This document shows positions 50,910-63,419 of a DNA stretch of 64,000 nucleotides, piece after piece. The translations under genes and the position numbers were made by a program. Origin of the DNA: Angiostrongylus vasorum (taxonomy: Eukaryota > Nematoda > Chromadorea > Rhabditida > Metastrongylidae). Below the pieces are notes generated by a model. The model worked only from the letters and a program-made list of their open reading frames with translations, was not told the DNA's origin and did no database searches. Position 1 is the first letter of the stretch, and each line of letters starts with the position of its first letter. The stretch is taken from contig JADANN010000468.1 of NCBI GenBank assembly GCA_018806985.1, positions 1,798,001 to 1,862,000 on the forward strand, given 5' to 3'.

Positions 50910-52630
50910 TTATGAAGACTTATTTAATCAAAACCGTTTGCTGCAGTTTAAAAAAGATATGCACCGCTAACATCTTGGAAATATTTTGTTTCTTCCAAGA
51001 GTAATTCTTTCATGAATGTGACACCTAGACCACAACATAGATCCGAAAGCCATTATCGGCTGGTAAATGTTTATGATTTCAGCTAGGAACGGGGCGGCAC
51101 CTTTCGCTAATAGCTTATTGTTCCACTGTGACTAGAAGTGGCAGTGGTTACTGAGCTGAGTTGTGAGTCAGCAGAGTAGGAGAAAGAGTTCTACCTCTCA
51201 GTAAGGTCACTCAAGCTGAGAGAAAGTTCGGCATTTCAGTACTTCATCTAAGATGAGCACCTGATGGATATGAAGGAGCAGTTTCACATCTCGACAGAAT
51301 CACCAACATGGGAGCAAGCTTGACATTTCAATAGATAAATTCTCTAAGTGCACACTTCTGCCGAACAAACGCCAATTTGGCTATCCACGGCTATCTTCGA
51401 AAAAAAAAGGAAAAACAGCAGAATTAAGTGTCCTCATACTAATAGTACGGTGGTCTTAGTGTTTTTTAAGCTAGCGGAGCTCAATAAGAAACGCCGGAAT
51501 GACACGTGACAAGGACAAGGACGAATTGAAATTCCAGTGTTGTCTGCTCAACTCACTTGATGAATAATTGGATTACAAGCGATAGTAGCAAATTAACTAG
51601 AACTCAAAAATATAGCCTTATACGAAAATCTAACCAGCATGTGTGTGAGAAGCTCAAGGATGCAAAAAATTATGTAGGAAAGTTGAGTTTACAATCGCAT
51701 GGTGTTGATTCAGAGGACGTCATCTGAGGGAGAATGAATAAACGTGGAGTTCATTGTCGCTTACACATTGTGAAACGCTTGAAAAGTCGCAAAAATGCAC
51801 GCAAACCCCAATCGCACAAGATTACATGGTGTATTTTTATGATTTTGCAAGCGGCAATGGTAGAAAGGTACACGTTCCATGAGATCGATCACCAATGGTG
51901 GTCGGTCTCAACCCGAATGCTGTTACGATGTTGAAAAATCAACGAGCATTCTTTCATAGTTGGTAGCATGAGCGATACACACATGATTTATATGCGAATT
52001 GATTAACCTAAGTTGCCTTTGTAGACCACGGTTTGTAAATATAAGCATTTTTTATTATGGGAGTGGCGTTTTGTGTTCCAGATATGCTTTTAGCCCAAAG
52101 GATATGTTAACCACCAGTGATTTTATTGGCATGTTCTATCATCTATCAAGTGTATATGAAATTGAAAGCGTCTTAACGACGAAATTAACAGTGACAGCGA
52201 TGGTGTGAACATATCGGTCCTGACATTAATCTCGGATTTCTGGGGAAGAAAGCGAATGTTGTAAAGGGTGAGCTTTCAAAAGTTACTGTAATGATCACTT
52301 CTCATTCTGTTCATTTCACGGATCAGTGAACGAAGTCCTTATATGAATCTCTAGAGATTTAACTTATGACAAACCAATGCCAGGAAGTCAGTAAACATAT
52401 GAAGAAGAAAAAATAAAAGGTGGAAATTCTGCAAAATATTTTGAAAACATCCGCGCCTTTTTAAATTGTTGACGTTACAACGCCTTTCGAAAACAAAAGA
52501 GATCGAAATAGAAAGTGGAAGCTGATGAACAAGACGAATAACGGAATGTTTTAAAACACACAATCTAATGATGTAAGTCCAATTCAGTCATCTTAGTTCC
52601 AAGGATACGATGGTGCAAAAAAGGATAAAA
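50910..52630. other. Gene-free stretch
   Basis: 51150-51330 faintly resembles family B (CAAGCTGAGAGAAAGTTCGG). Otherwise nothing is recognised. Confidence 0.35.
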
Positions 52631-52636
52631 AAAAAC

Positions 52637-52910
52637 AGGGTAAAGCCCTCGGCGTTGATAAGTCCCTGAGGGATGCGCCACACATTCGACTTCATTACGC
52701 ATCGTTTGGAGGTGAGTGGGTGCTATTTGGCCTCTATAATAACTTGTGGTGGCCTACCAATGTATCGAGCCAGTGCTGCTATCCTCCCTGGCATGTCTGG
52801 TACCAATTTGCCGACCTCGGAGGGATGGAAGGCGTGGTGGCCCATGGACGCAGCGATCGAGTCCACGTTTGTGCTGCAGGACGCCTCCGATCACTGCGCC
52901 ACATGCGCCC
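52637..52910 (-). mobile_element. SINE family A
   Basis: Reverse copy with head ATCACTGCGCCACATGCGCC at the right end. It faces the plus copy at 53052, about 140 bp away. Confidence 0.88.
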
Positions 52911-53051
52911 TTAGAGCGAAAAAAATTAAAATCACCTTGAAAACTTATTGTCAAGAATTGAAAAACAAATCACAGCTGAAAATACTTAGCGAGCTTATTA
53001 GGCTTTGCATTTAAAGAAGCCAGTCTATGTTTATAATTATGTGCCATAGAA

Positions 53052-53330
53052 GGGACGCGTGTGGCGCAGTGGTCGGAGGCGCCCTGCAGCACACACGTAG
53101 AATCGATCTCCGCGCCCATGGCCCACCAAGACTTCCATCCCTTCGGGACCGGCAAATTGCTATAAGACTTGTCTGAGAGGAAAGCAGCACTGGCTTGATA
53201 CATCGTTATGGCACCGCGAGTCATTGTGAAGGGCAGATATGCATTCAGTCACCTCCAAACGATGCTTAATGAAGTCGAATGCATCGTGCATATCTCAGGG
53301 ATTGATCCATGCCAAGGGCTTTATCCTTCT
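53052..53330 (+). mobile_element. SINE family A
   Basis: GGACGCGTGTGGCGCAGTGG head, AGAATCGATCTCCGCGCCC, tail ending GGGCTTTATCC. Confidence 0.9.
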
Positions 53331-53895
53331 ATTTTTTTGTCTTTTATGCATCATAGTGCGGTACACTAATTAGTACTTATGACTCATATGTTATTTTTGG
53401 AAGAACTACTGAAAATTACTGCATAAATGTGCATCTCATGTACTTTTGAGTTAATGAACCTTCGTATGAGAAAAAACATACACACGTTGGTTAACAAAAC
53501 TTAATAGAGGTTTCAGCAACCGATAATTAAATAGTCAATTCTATGAAGAAGGGATCGGTACGGAACAGAAGCGAAAGAAAAAAAAAGCCACAGTAAAAGT
53601 TGTACGACCGGAGCACGCTTTGTCGTCTGGATTTTTTTGTTTCCCATTTTAATAAAGGATGCCAAACAGACAGCAATCAATCAGTTTCAGTGGTGCTTAA
53701 AGTGTCTCTACGATCCAAATATGGTTCATACTGTCTCAACTGATCCTTTTTTATACAACAGGATAAGGAATTTATCAAGTTGACCAATATTACTGATCGA
53801 TATGTGGTCGTCTTCAAAGCAAGTCACTGAGGACGAGGAACTGGAAAAGTCGTTGAAACAATGAATACGAGTAGAAAACCCAAAAATACTACTGA

Positions 53896-54125
53896 AACGC
53901 AACCACAGTGATGCTGAGTTATTTGCAAAACTCACACCCAGATCAGAGAGGAAGATAAATCAAGGACCTCAGCGGGACAGTGGATAACATGTGAGCCCCC
54001 CAGAAAGGCCAATTGCGGGTTGGGATCTGGTTTGGGATCTGAGTCTTTCGAATATCTTAGCATCATTGCAGTTGTATTTCACATAATACCTTGCCGTGAG
54101 AAAATAATAGCCAGTAAATAAAATG
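53896..54125 (+). mobile_element. SINE family D, diverged, with inverted end
   Basis: The left end CAACCACAGTGATGCTGAG is inverted relative to the right end (CTTAGCATCATTGCAGTTG ... AGCCAGTAAATAAA). GGACAGTGGATAACATGTGAG marks the head. Confidence 0.6.
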
Positions 54126-54701
54126 TTATAGTACTGGAATAGCTAAACGGTGGTGGATCAACAAACGAAAGTTAACGAAACTCCCAGCAAAACTTGGTCG
54201 TTTGCAGCAAATTGGGTAAGTTTTTTCCTTATTTCCCGTTCGCAATTCCGGGGATTGTGGCGCTAGCACGGGTCGAGTTACCGTATTGTTCCTTTATTAG
54301 ACTGGTTATTTATAATTTCTCTATTAAGGTTGATTTTCACTTGAAAAATGCCGGAAGTGAGCATCGAATGAATTTATAGCTGCTTAGGACGCAAAGGAAA
54401 AAGTTTATAAGCTCCAGTTGGTTTTCATAGGTCATTCATAACTAAAAGGACTTTACATTGCACGTTAATCGTAAGCGAAAAAAAAGCATCAGAGAACACA
54501 AAAAAAGAACTTTGAATGTGGAAATCAGAAAAATAACACTTTCAAGAACGTCCAGAGAAAAAAAATCTGCTAAAGCTTTTCTTAATTTTTTCCTTAGAGA
54601 TCACTTCCTCGTTCCTTAACAGATTGATGAAGAATTTTATTACGGCATTCGTTTACGTGGTTAAGAAACATGTGAGAAACACTATACATTTTTAGGGTAA
54701 T

Positions 54702-54775
54702 AAAGGGTAATAGCGCGTTCGTTCCCCACCGCAGACACCTGCGGTCCGGAGTTTTGCAAACACCTCAGCATCATC
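54702..54775 (+). mobile_element. SINE family D fragment
   Basis: AAAGGGTAATAGCGCGTTCG through CACCTCAGCATCATCC. Both ends are missing. Confidence 0.75.
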
Positions 54776-54799
54776 CTGGTCACACATTTTTATTCCTTC

Positions 54800-56530
54800 G
54801 TTTTAACTCCTTAGATAACGAACAAAATAATGAATCAACCGGTCTTTTGATATTTCAATATATTCTACTGTCTTTATCTATTTAATCCACAGAGGAATAA
54901 AAAAATGGTGAATATTGACCACAAATTGTAAAAAACGGAGAAAAGAGAAAAGAGAGGAACGAGAAAGGTAGAAAAAAGCGGCGATGACGATTCAAATTGC
55001 CAATTAACAGGGCCATAACTAAAACCACGAAAAGCAGTGAACAGAAAACCTACAAAACCAATCTTGAGAGAAAGTAGTGAGCTTGAATAGCCGAAAACAA
55101 CAGCTTCATCTCTAAAAGGTCATAGATCGCTATCAGAGTCAGAAAATACAGCCGTAGTGTTTGGTGGTGTCAACAACATCGGAACGAAACGACGACAATG
55201 ACGAAGACAAATCCAGAGGGACAGAGCAGGGCTCAACGGCTTTCATTTCGTGAAACACCACACTCTTCACTTTCTCTACTCACTCGTTCATTTGCATAAC
55301 ATGAAAAACATGTGAGAGAGGGAAGAAAATGGGTCTGGGATCATCCAAAAAGCTCAGAAACAGCGATGAATAGAGAGAAAAAGGTCATTTTTCTAGTTTA
55401 GAATAAATATTCTATCTAAATTCCATACAAATTTTGTTCAACAGCGCACTGATAGGTGTATTGGTGGTGATAAGCTACAGCGGTAGAACGATGTATGGCA
55501 TAATTGTGCTAATGAGATGAATATGGTCGAAATCATCTAGGAAAGTCCCAAACAAACTAAGAGAGAGCATAACAACGTCCACTCAGAATAGTTATCCTCC
55601 TATGTGAGTTGGACTGATTCGGTAATATTTTTCGTAGTGAAATATAGTTGGATTTTTACAGGAACATCCACATTGGTGGTGATAATCCCAACGATTCACT
55701 GAATTCCTAGTAAAACTGATAAATCGCCTACTTCGCTGGAACTTTTCTTCTTCTTAAAACAATCGTGGAACAAAAAAAAAGACGAGAACCTTCCACCACT
55801 CACCTATTAAAAACCTCTTTCAGCGTAAATATAGTAATCCAAGGTTCTCTTAGCGATTTAGTACCCTTTGATTGTAGGTGAATGATTCTGGTTTCCGAGT
55901 TTCCGGTTGAACAAACTTGATGTTGGTCACCAGGCACTATTTCTAAGGACTTTTCAAATGAGTACACCACTTTCGCCCAATGGGGTTCATTAATTAGCAG
56001 ACCTAGAAAGTTGCCACCTCCACAGAAAAAATATTAAATCGTAAGGGAAAAAAACTCATAAGCTGAAGGGCTTTAGATGCCTAGTGGCACGCAATGTGGG
56101 AAACAGTTTCAAAAAACCTCACCAAAACACCAACAAAATGGAATTAGAACTTGGACCGGTGCTATCTAACGTCGGCAAAGCTACTTACTTACGTGCTGAA
56201 TAATTCTTACTGCCAAATTTCTCTCAAGGCAGAAAATCGAGAAAGTTTAGGATGAACGACAACGAACTACCACTGACAATGGGGGGGAACAATTCAGGAT
56301 ATGCAATAGGTTTAGAGAAATGAACTATGAAAACCTAAGAAGAAAAATCAGTACACCTTGAGCAAAAAACGTGATATCAGTCGAAATATGGTTTACCAAT
56401 CCCGAAAAGCATTCATATTTCATAGTTTAAAGGACGAAGATAGCTAAAAAGAAATAAGCACAGACTTTTCAGTTGAGTGTTTAGAGAAACTTTCCAGTTC
56501 TGTGTTTGGAGAAACTTTTTCAGTTATGTG
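54800..56530. other. Gene-free stretch
   Basis: AT-rich. No exon or known repeat was recognised. Confidence 0.4.
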
Positions 56531-56554
56531 TCTAGAGGTAACACTCTTCAAATA

Positions 56555-56960
56555 TGGAGTGATCCAGCTGTCGCTGCTCCGCAGTCGGCAGTTTACAGCC
56601 AGCCAGCCATTCGCGGCTTGCTGGCGAACGACGAGTGCTAGTGGAGCAAGGCTGAGCTGAGGGGAGCGGCGGAAGCGGACAGACGGACGGACGGATGGAC
56701 GGACGGACGGACGTTAATGGGCGGAGCCGGTGGCTATGACACTCTGACGACCAAGATCAATGTGCTTCGATGCATAGGCAATGTGCTATTGTGACACCAG
56801 GCTCCGGCCCTCGACTATCGGTACACATTATGTGCCAAGCCGCTGTGCCAGCACGCTATTATGGCCTTTTTTTCTGTCATCATAGGCGGCAGTCGGTCAC
56901 ACTTACTGCCTTCGCGTAGCTCCACACAACGGCAATATTTGTAGTTTCTCATCGTGTAGG
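56555..56960. other. GC-rich island with GACG repeat
   Basis: Markedly GC-richer than its surroundings. It includes a (GACG)n run at 56677-56713 and GGGCGGAGCC at 56729. It may be a promoter or an unrecognised exon or RNA; nothing in it identifies a gene. Confidence 0.35.
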
Positions 56961-56999
56961 AAATAATAGCACTGAACTACAATAAACTCAGAAGGAATC

Positions 57000-58690
57000 G
57001 AAATATAAATTTAAAAAAACTGATTTGACTTGGGAGAAGAACGTGTTTTAAATGTCTTCTCATCGGAATACGTTTTCTGTGCTCAATACATTCTGGAAAT
57101 TGGAAAAAATGATCCACTGTTGGAGATGTTGTCTCGTGTAGCTTCTACGGTAATTCAGTATTCACTGAGCGACTGGAGCGGAAGCCGATGGAGCCTATAC
57201 TTAACCCCTTTTTAGAGACATGACAGGACGCACCCATCCAAACGACACAGAACACATTACGTTTCTCGTACGGGAGCTTTCTTTCTACTGTTTTTTTTTA
57301 AATCGTCCGTGCTGAGCAATCTGGATGTTTCCACCTGTTCGAACTGCATGAAGTGCTGTACTTTTTCTGATGAAGCCCATTATTTCCAGTTCTTCTGGCG
57401 ATGTTGTATCTACGTGTTCTTCACTTCACCGCAATCTGCGTGGAAGGCTGAGCATATGCAGAGCAAATTATTAGGTTTTCCATGGGTAAGTGCATAGTCC
57501 ATAGTTAAGAGTTGACCACGAGCCACCTCTCATATACTTTCCAGTAAGTTAATTGTAGAGTTCTAACCTAATCAATACACAGAATGTAATCACCATAACA
57601 ACGCAAGAATAACCGTACACATATGCGTGAATGTAAATACGTACATGGATAGAACAAATGAATCCAATATGGTAGAAACAAGAGGTTCAGCATCTGAATT
57701 CACCCATAGCTCAGTACAAGTGCATAGTTGCTCTTCGCAAGCTCTCTGCGAGGCGTCTAACCGGAGACATGCTACGTAGAGAATTCGTGGATTGCTATTC
57801 TCAAGCACAAATAATGGAATGTAGTTCAGGAAAAAAATTGTAATCTTCTATACCATCTCGTGAACAGGAAAATGGACCTCACCTCCTGAATCGAGCTGCA
57901 CCTCACTCCAATCCAAGTACACAACTGTTTTCACTGACGTTTCGTTGTCTCTTCGCTAACGCTAAACACACCAACTAGATATCCGATTAACCGGCTTGAG
58001 ATCGCTAACATGAGAAGGATTAGTGGATTGTCATTTTCAAGGACAAGTGATGTAATATGCCTTAACGTGGGAACAATAATATTGGTGTTTGCTATAAATC
58101 TTCGTAATGACCTGGCTAACGGCAGTAGACTGCGCCGCGTCAGGTAGAACCACTGACTGCACGAGAGGTGAGTGGGGGGTGGGCACTAATGGTTCGGCAG
58201 GGGTGCCAAACTCCACGGCCACCTATCCGATTACGTGCTCCCGTCGTCGGTACTGCTGCCACTCTTATCGGAATCGATGCGACCTCATCGCCTCCTCCTG
58301 ACCGTTTTGCAATGACCGGCTGTGTTCCGGCTCGATCTTATCCGACCTCAGCAACCAACAATTATTGCGATTAATTCGCGCATGGACAGATTGATTAATG
58401 CGCGACGAAGGCGAGACGTGTATTAAATACGAATGAGCGGAGCTTCATAACGCCACTATTTAATGTTACTGGTGTAAATCGATACAAATGTAACTTGTTA
58501 ACCTTTTTTCCTCTTCATGTTAGTGTTATCGTTTTTTATCATCTCGCATCGATCAGAAATGTCACTGACGCTGAAAAATAATGTGAAGGCTAAAGGCCTG
58601 GGGTTAATAAGTAGTAACTAAGGGCTCCTATAAGCACAAAGCGAAAGAATTAACGCTTTAAGTTAGAAAAAAACGAAAAACTGAGCTTGA
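57000..58690. other. Gene-free stretch with second GC-rich patch
   Basis: A Cys-rich open frame at 57309-57480 ends at a good GTAAGT donor, and 58090-58350 is GC-rich and open on both strands. Neither gives a recognisable domain. Confidence 0.3.
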
Positions 58691-58696
58691 TGTCAC

Positions 58697-59008
58697 AATG
58701 TTAACTTTTTATTTACTGCTTATTACAATTTTTCAAGCTAGTGTATTATGTGTGATGCAACCACAATTCAACAACAGCCTAAGCTTAACTGGGCTCTTTG
58801 CCGATTTGGGCTCCCCAGATCGATCCCGCTGACGGGTGATTGCTGATGGCAGAGATCGATACAACTAGCTGAGAGACAGGCGAAACGAAGGACCCATATG
58901 GTGTGGTGGTGAACGCGTCAGCCCCCCGGAAACGGCAATAGCGCGTTCGTTCCCTACCGCAGACACCCGCAGTCTGGAGCTTTGAAAATATCTCAGCATC
59001 ATTCTGGT
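58697..59008 (+). mobile_element. SINE family D, long form
   Basis: The left end TTTTATTTACTGCTTATTAC is an inverted tail. The long 5' extension (CCCAGATCGATCCCGCTGACG) also appears at 47090 and 8040. Then comes the standard head and box B GCGTTCGTTCCC. Confidence 0.75.
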
Positions 59009-59273
59009 TCAGTTTGATGTGTTCAAGAGCACTGCAGTAGTTTGTATAATGGAATCGTTAACTATTGTTGGCATTGCAGAAGACATAACGAAGATGTCTT
59101 TTCATACTTCAAATGTAAAAAATGCTTAAAAACTGTGGAAAATGTAAAAATATAAACTTCAGGTGTTTAAAAGAAGTTGTTTTCTATGCTTCTGAAATTT
59201 AGGTATTGAGCACTTTCTGCTGAGATTACGAAAGTGTTTGAGCAAGTAAACTGCGGAACAATTTCAGCTTTTC

Positions 59274-59311
59274 AGGCTCTGAAAAAGGCGAAAGCGCCGA
59301 GTGGCCAGCCA
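59274..59311 (+). ncRNA. Decayed hammerhead ribozyme motif
   Basis: GGCUCUGAAAA, GGCG-AAA-CGCC-type stem II, GAGU in place of GAAA, then AGCC. The core is broken. Confidence 0.35.
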
Positions 59312-59568
59312 GTACTGAATAAATCTTGTTATTGACAACTTCCTGTCTACTCTAAAAGAGTACACTGACTTAATGAACATCACATATTTCTCGATAACTT
59401 TTATGCTCTCGATCTTTTCATGAGACCTTCCCTGAGCTTCTAGATGAGACGGTGCTTTCACTATGGTAAACGAAAAAAGTGGACAAATTCCGTTTTTATC
59501 GTGATTTTAGCGTTGCAAAAAATCTTGGACTTTGTTGTTTTCTCTTCTTTTATCTTTTTTGAAAAAAA

Positions 59569-59943
59569 GGCGGTAGTGCAGTGGCAGTGATGCTGTCCAT
59601 CAGGAACACGGTGCTTGTTCGACTACACCCTCAGCTCACCGAGGCAATCATCGCCTCGGGGTCGGAAGCTTGGAACCAGACTCGTCTGGGCCCAGGTCAC
59701 TTCCCAAATTCACAAAGGAGTGCTCTGGCACAACTATCCTTGCTAGGACTCGAGTGAGAACCAGCTAGACCGGCATTCAACGAATTTCGTAAAGATGAGA
59801 ATTCCCAGCAGAAGCCGAACCTACACATGAGGAGTTCAAAACTTTCGTGGATGACGAACATGAGGAAACTAATTAAATCCAAGCAGTGCTGGCATCCACG
59901 CGCACAATAGATGTGAAGCCAGTTCATGTAAAACAAAGGAAAT
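59569..59943 (+). mobile_element. SINE family C
   Basis: GGCGGTAGTGCAGTGGCAGTG head, TTGTTCGACTACACC box B, central ACCAGACTCGTCTGGGC, tail CCAAGCAGTGCTGGCATCC. Full-length. Confidence 0.85.
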
Positions 59944-60555
59944 AAAATTATCATTCTGAAGAATCTCTCGCAAAGAAAGTTCTTGGTCCGGTCCAGTGTG
60001 GAATTTTAGCATAACAACGGCATCGGTTATGCATAAAACTTCGGCTGTTGTCGACTTCATTATGGTACTGTCGACTTCATTGGTAAATTCTCGCGATTCC
60101 CTATATTGAAGGCAGCGATAGTTGAATTGTGAATTCCCATGGTCATTCATGGCAAACTCGTGCACTGTTGCACTTGTTCATTCCATTTCAATTAGAAGGC
60201 TTTAATTTAGCGTTTTTAAGACATCACCCTACTATCGGTCCCGGAGTTAAGGTCGTCTATGATGATTCTTATACGGCATGATATTTCAAAAAAGGACTTT
60301 ATGTTTACGTAGTTTGATTTTCTACCACAAGGACAACGCCTGTCTAAACCGACTTCACTCCGCAGCTTTCCAACGGAGGAAATCAGACTCTAAATTTCAA
60401 GTATCCATGAAAAGAATATGGTTTATAAATTGAATCGAAAGAACGACCTTTAAAACTATTAATATCGAAAATAAAGCCGGGAATAGTAATATTTAGTGCT
60501 TAATGGCCTTCATAGTTGAATGAGTTGTCTTTTTTGAGAAACTGTCTTGTCCTTT

Positions 60556-60789
60556 CTATTTGACTGGCATGTCGCCGTTTTCGGGCCACTTATTCTTTTC
60601 CCGAGCAGTCTCGAAATAGCCTGCCATTACGTTCCCAGGTCGTCCGTCATCGCAAGTAGTAGGCGAGGTGGCACTTGTCGATCGAGGAAAATGGTTTGCC
60701 ACCCTTTCTACTAGGTTTCTTCCGGGTCTATAAGGATTTCGTTTCCGATTCACTCTTGGCTTAAGCTTTAGTAGAAGCTTTTTTTCCAT
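60556..60789 (-). CDS. Possible small single-exon ORF, 77 residues
   Basis: Basic N-terminus (KKLLLKLKPRVNRKRNPYRPG) and a C-terminus GYFETAREKNKWPENG then DMPVK, read from an ATG. An AG acceptor-like CTTATCAG lies about 45 bases upstream, suitable for a leader exon. The composition looks like real protein, but I do not recognise the family. It could be a transposon remnant. Confidence 0.35.
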   Translation of the reverse strand: MEKKLLLKLKPRVNRKRNPYRPGRNLVERVANHFPRSTSATSPTTCDDGRPGNVMAGYFETAREKNKWPENGDMPVK

Positions 60790-60945
60790 TTTGGATTTAG
60801 ATAATAACCCGGAAAAAAATACCGTGCTGATAAGCTTGGACGACCCATCTTGTTAGAGGAAGAAACCAATGCTGTTCATCACATTTGGAAACCAAGGATG
60901 ACCCCTTTTCTACGAGAAAGCTATAAAAAATTAAGGGCCAATAAC

Positions 60946-60947
<2 letters not shown>

Positions 60948-60986
<39 letters not shown>

Positions 60987-61012
60987 TAATAATAATAACA
61001 ATAATAATAAAA
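60948..61012 (+). repeat. (AAT)n microsatellite
   Basis: About 20 AAT units with a few AAC/GAT variants. Confidence 0.95.
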
Positions 61013-61089
61013 AACTTTTAGGAATGATGGATAAGAAGACAAAAAAGCCTCATAGAATGAGAGGCATAGCGTTTCACGAGTATTGCAGA

Positions 61090-62040
61090 TGAACAAACAA
61101 AACAAATTTCGTGATTTACTCCTCGATCTCTTAGTACTATTGATTTCAGCCACCGTACCTTGATGTTGATTTTAGTATTGAACTTCTTGCATCGAAATCA
61201 TAAAAACAGAAGGCTTTCGAAGGAATTATGTTGAAAGAACCTAATGGCCATTAACATGTTTGCAACGACGTGAGCTCCTTGGTAGTAACACTATACGAAA
61301 ATAATGGTTTTTTTCATTCAATTTTGAATGAAAATTTTCGCGGCAAATCCTGAAAATTTTGATGGCATTTCCGTTTTTTCGAAGTGTTAATCCTAAACAA
61401 GTTTAAGGTTTTCGTAAAAATTGTATATATACATATGGCGAAGGAACTAAGTCTCTTCTATCACTCTGTGAAGGTCTCAACTGTTTCACTGTTCTAGTTC
61501 TGGAGAAATAACGCACATTGTCGAAAAACCAACCTCATCGCGAAAAGGTTAATTATTTACTTATTCGATACAAGTAAAAAACGAATACACCATAAGCGAA
61601 ACAATAACAATCAATCAGAGAACCAATCAATAGGCATCTTTTTCACGTGGCCCTTTTATCGCCTACTCAATGGAAACAACGGGTCCATATTTAGACAGAA
61701 ACAATCAAACCAACTCTATAAATCGGTAATTAGAAAAGGCAGAACAAAAAAATTATCCGTCAGCGTGAAACGACCATTTAGCAGTGATGTCTTGTATCGT
61801 AGTTACTTACCTGGTTTGCTTACTAAAAGTGGAAGGAATATGAATGAAAAGGAATGAGTGGTGAAAGAGAAACTGATGACTAGATGACGAGAAATCTTGT
61901 TTTTTCTTTTTGTCCTAAAAAAGTTCGCTATTGTCCTAGGAATCTAGAAACACTAACTGTTTGTGGATTCACACTGGCTGGTCGCCACTCGGCGCTGTTT
62001 ATTTGATTATGCTTGCAAATCCGCTTAGGAAGCTAAACCA
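61090..62040. other. Gene-free stretch
   Basis: AT-rich. No exon recognised. It may cover the lost 5' part of the Penelope-like fragment, but no reverse transcriptase motif is visible. Confidence 0.35.
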
Positions 62041-62052
62041 CTACCAACCTAG

Positions 62053-62835
62053 ATGTCGGCTCTCCGGAATGAAGTTAGCAGTAAAACAGCCGCTGATGCT
62101 GAGGGAAGAATAAAAACACTTTTTTTTTACTGTACTCGGTTATTTGGCAACTTGGATGACCAATGGCTTCAAATAGCCATATCTAACGGTTACGAAACTC
62201 TAGCTCCTCAGGATGGGTGTACGAGAAAACCAAAGCCCTCAAACGACAACTCTAGCGATAATAAACTTCCATTTATCTTCCTCTTCACTTCGAACGAAAT
62301 AGTGCAGCTACAAAATATTGTTTAGGATAGACCGGTCTAGAGAACTCGGTAACAGTAATTGAAATGGCACCGAGGACTCTAAGACGCCAGTTAGTTCGCA
62401 ACCGCCTGCATGATCGTTGATCCATAATGCAAAATTGCATAATTTTTCCCAACGATAGAGACGGTGATTGCATGAGTTCGGGCACAGTTTATCTGATCCC
62501 TTGTAAAGCGTGCGGGGACGAATACATTGGCGAAACGGGTAGACCACTCTGCGTCCCTATAAAAAGACGCCTAGTCGGCAAACCTAAACATAAACCAAAT
62601 ACTCCAATATGCGCGCATGGGACGCAGCGATATAACGGCGAAGATCTTGAGGTAGAAGTTAACATCCTCGCACAAGAATTGAAAACACCAGCGCGCAAAA
62701 CCGCAAAGCTCTAGAAGCCTTCCGGATATACTCCACAAATCCGAAAGTGAACGGCAGGGAAGAATGCCTCATGATCACATGTATCGGACAGTATTTAAGA
62801 TTGCTATTTAAATGTGAGAGGCACATTTACGCTTC
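62053..62835 (+). pseudogene. Penelope-like element fragment with GIY-YIG endonuclease (degenerate)
   Basis: Retroelement 3' coding part. 62053-62325 contains NKLPFIFLFTSNEI, like the linker between reverse transcriptase and endonuclease. After frame changes, LRRQLVRNRLHDR (about 62383-62422) matches the conserved LxRxRLYDR block. 62427-62714 holds the endonuclease: GTVYLIPCKACGDEYIGETGR has the VYL...YIG pair, the Cys-x2-Cys and the catalytic-loop Arg. A further frame change near 62700 leads to ALEAFRIYSTNPKVNGREE, the expected continuation. At least two frameshifts and several stops make it nonfunctional. The reverse transcriptase is not seen. Confidence 0.75.
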
Positions 62836-62839
62836 CATG

Positions 62840-63255
62840 TGAAGTCTGTGATGTTGGTCTCCACGTGACAGACACAGAAATAGATTGGAAGAGTCATAGA
62901 AAGCAATGAGTGCGCGAAAAAAGCTGTTTCGTGTTCAATGTGACTGAAATCCTGGCTTAAAATTTTCTCTTGTGGTTATGGAGGTGTTTGGCTGCGTAAT
63001 TGCGGTCAACTTGACCTTCCCAAGCTCTGAGCCCCCTGAAGGCCCCTACACCTATCCTGAGAAGGCATAGTTTAAAATGAGCTGTCTTTTATGGTAATGA
63101 AAATTTATGCATTAACTTTTATCTGCTGAGGTTGTGAAAGTGTTTGGCCGTGTAGACTGCGTGTCAATTTGACTTTCCAGGCCGAAACCGCCCAAACGTC
63201 ACCTAATGTGGATGAATAAATGATCTAACAACAACATTGTTTATCAAAAAAAACA
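62840..63255. other. Gene-free stretch next to Penelope-like fragment
   Basis: Two related segments (about 62960-63030 and 63115-63190, each with GTGTTTGGCxGxGTA and CAATTTGAC/CAACTTGAC) resemble 59210-59285. They are probably decayed 3' parts of the same retroelement family. Confidence 0.4.
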
Positions 63256-63259
63256 GTGC

Positions 63260-63415
63260 ACTATCAAGCCAGTGTTCTCATTCACGCTGAACAATGTGGT
63301 ACTGATTTTCTGACCTCGGAGGTACGGAGGGCTTGGTTAGCTTGGAATGCAGGATCGAACAAACGACGAAAGTGTGTATCACAGAGCAGCTATAATCACT
63401 GCGCAACAGGGATCA
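63260..63415 (-). mobile_element. SINE, A-like, diverged
   Basis: TATCAAGCCAGTGTTCTCAT, GCAGGATCGAACAAACG box B complement and AATCACTGCGCAACAGGG head at the right. Confidence 0.5.
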
Positions 63416-63419
63416 CTTA

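Noticed and set aside
51734..51934. 66-codon frame with basic residues, considered as a transposase fragment
   Set aside because: No catalytic motif or terminal repeats found.
60797..61153. 118-codon minus-strand frame with Tyr run
   Set aside because: The Tyr run is the (AAT)n microsatellite read in antisense.
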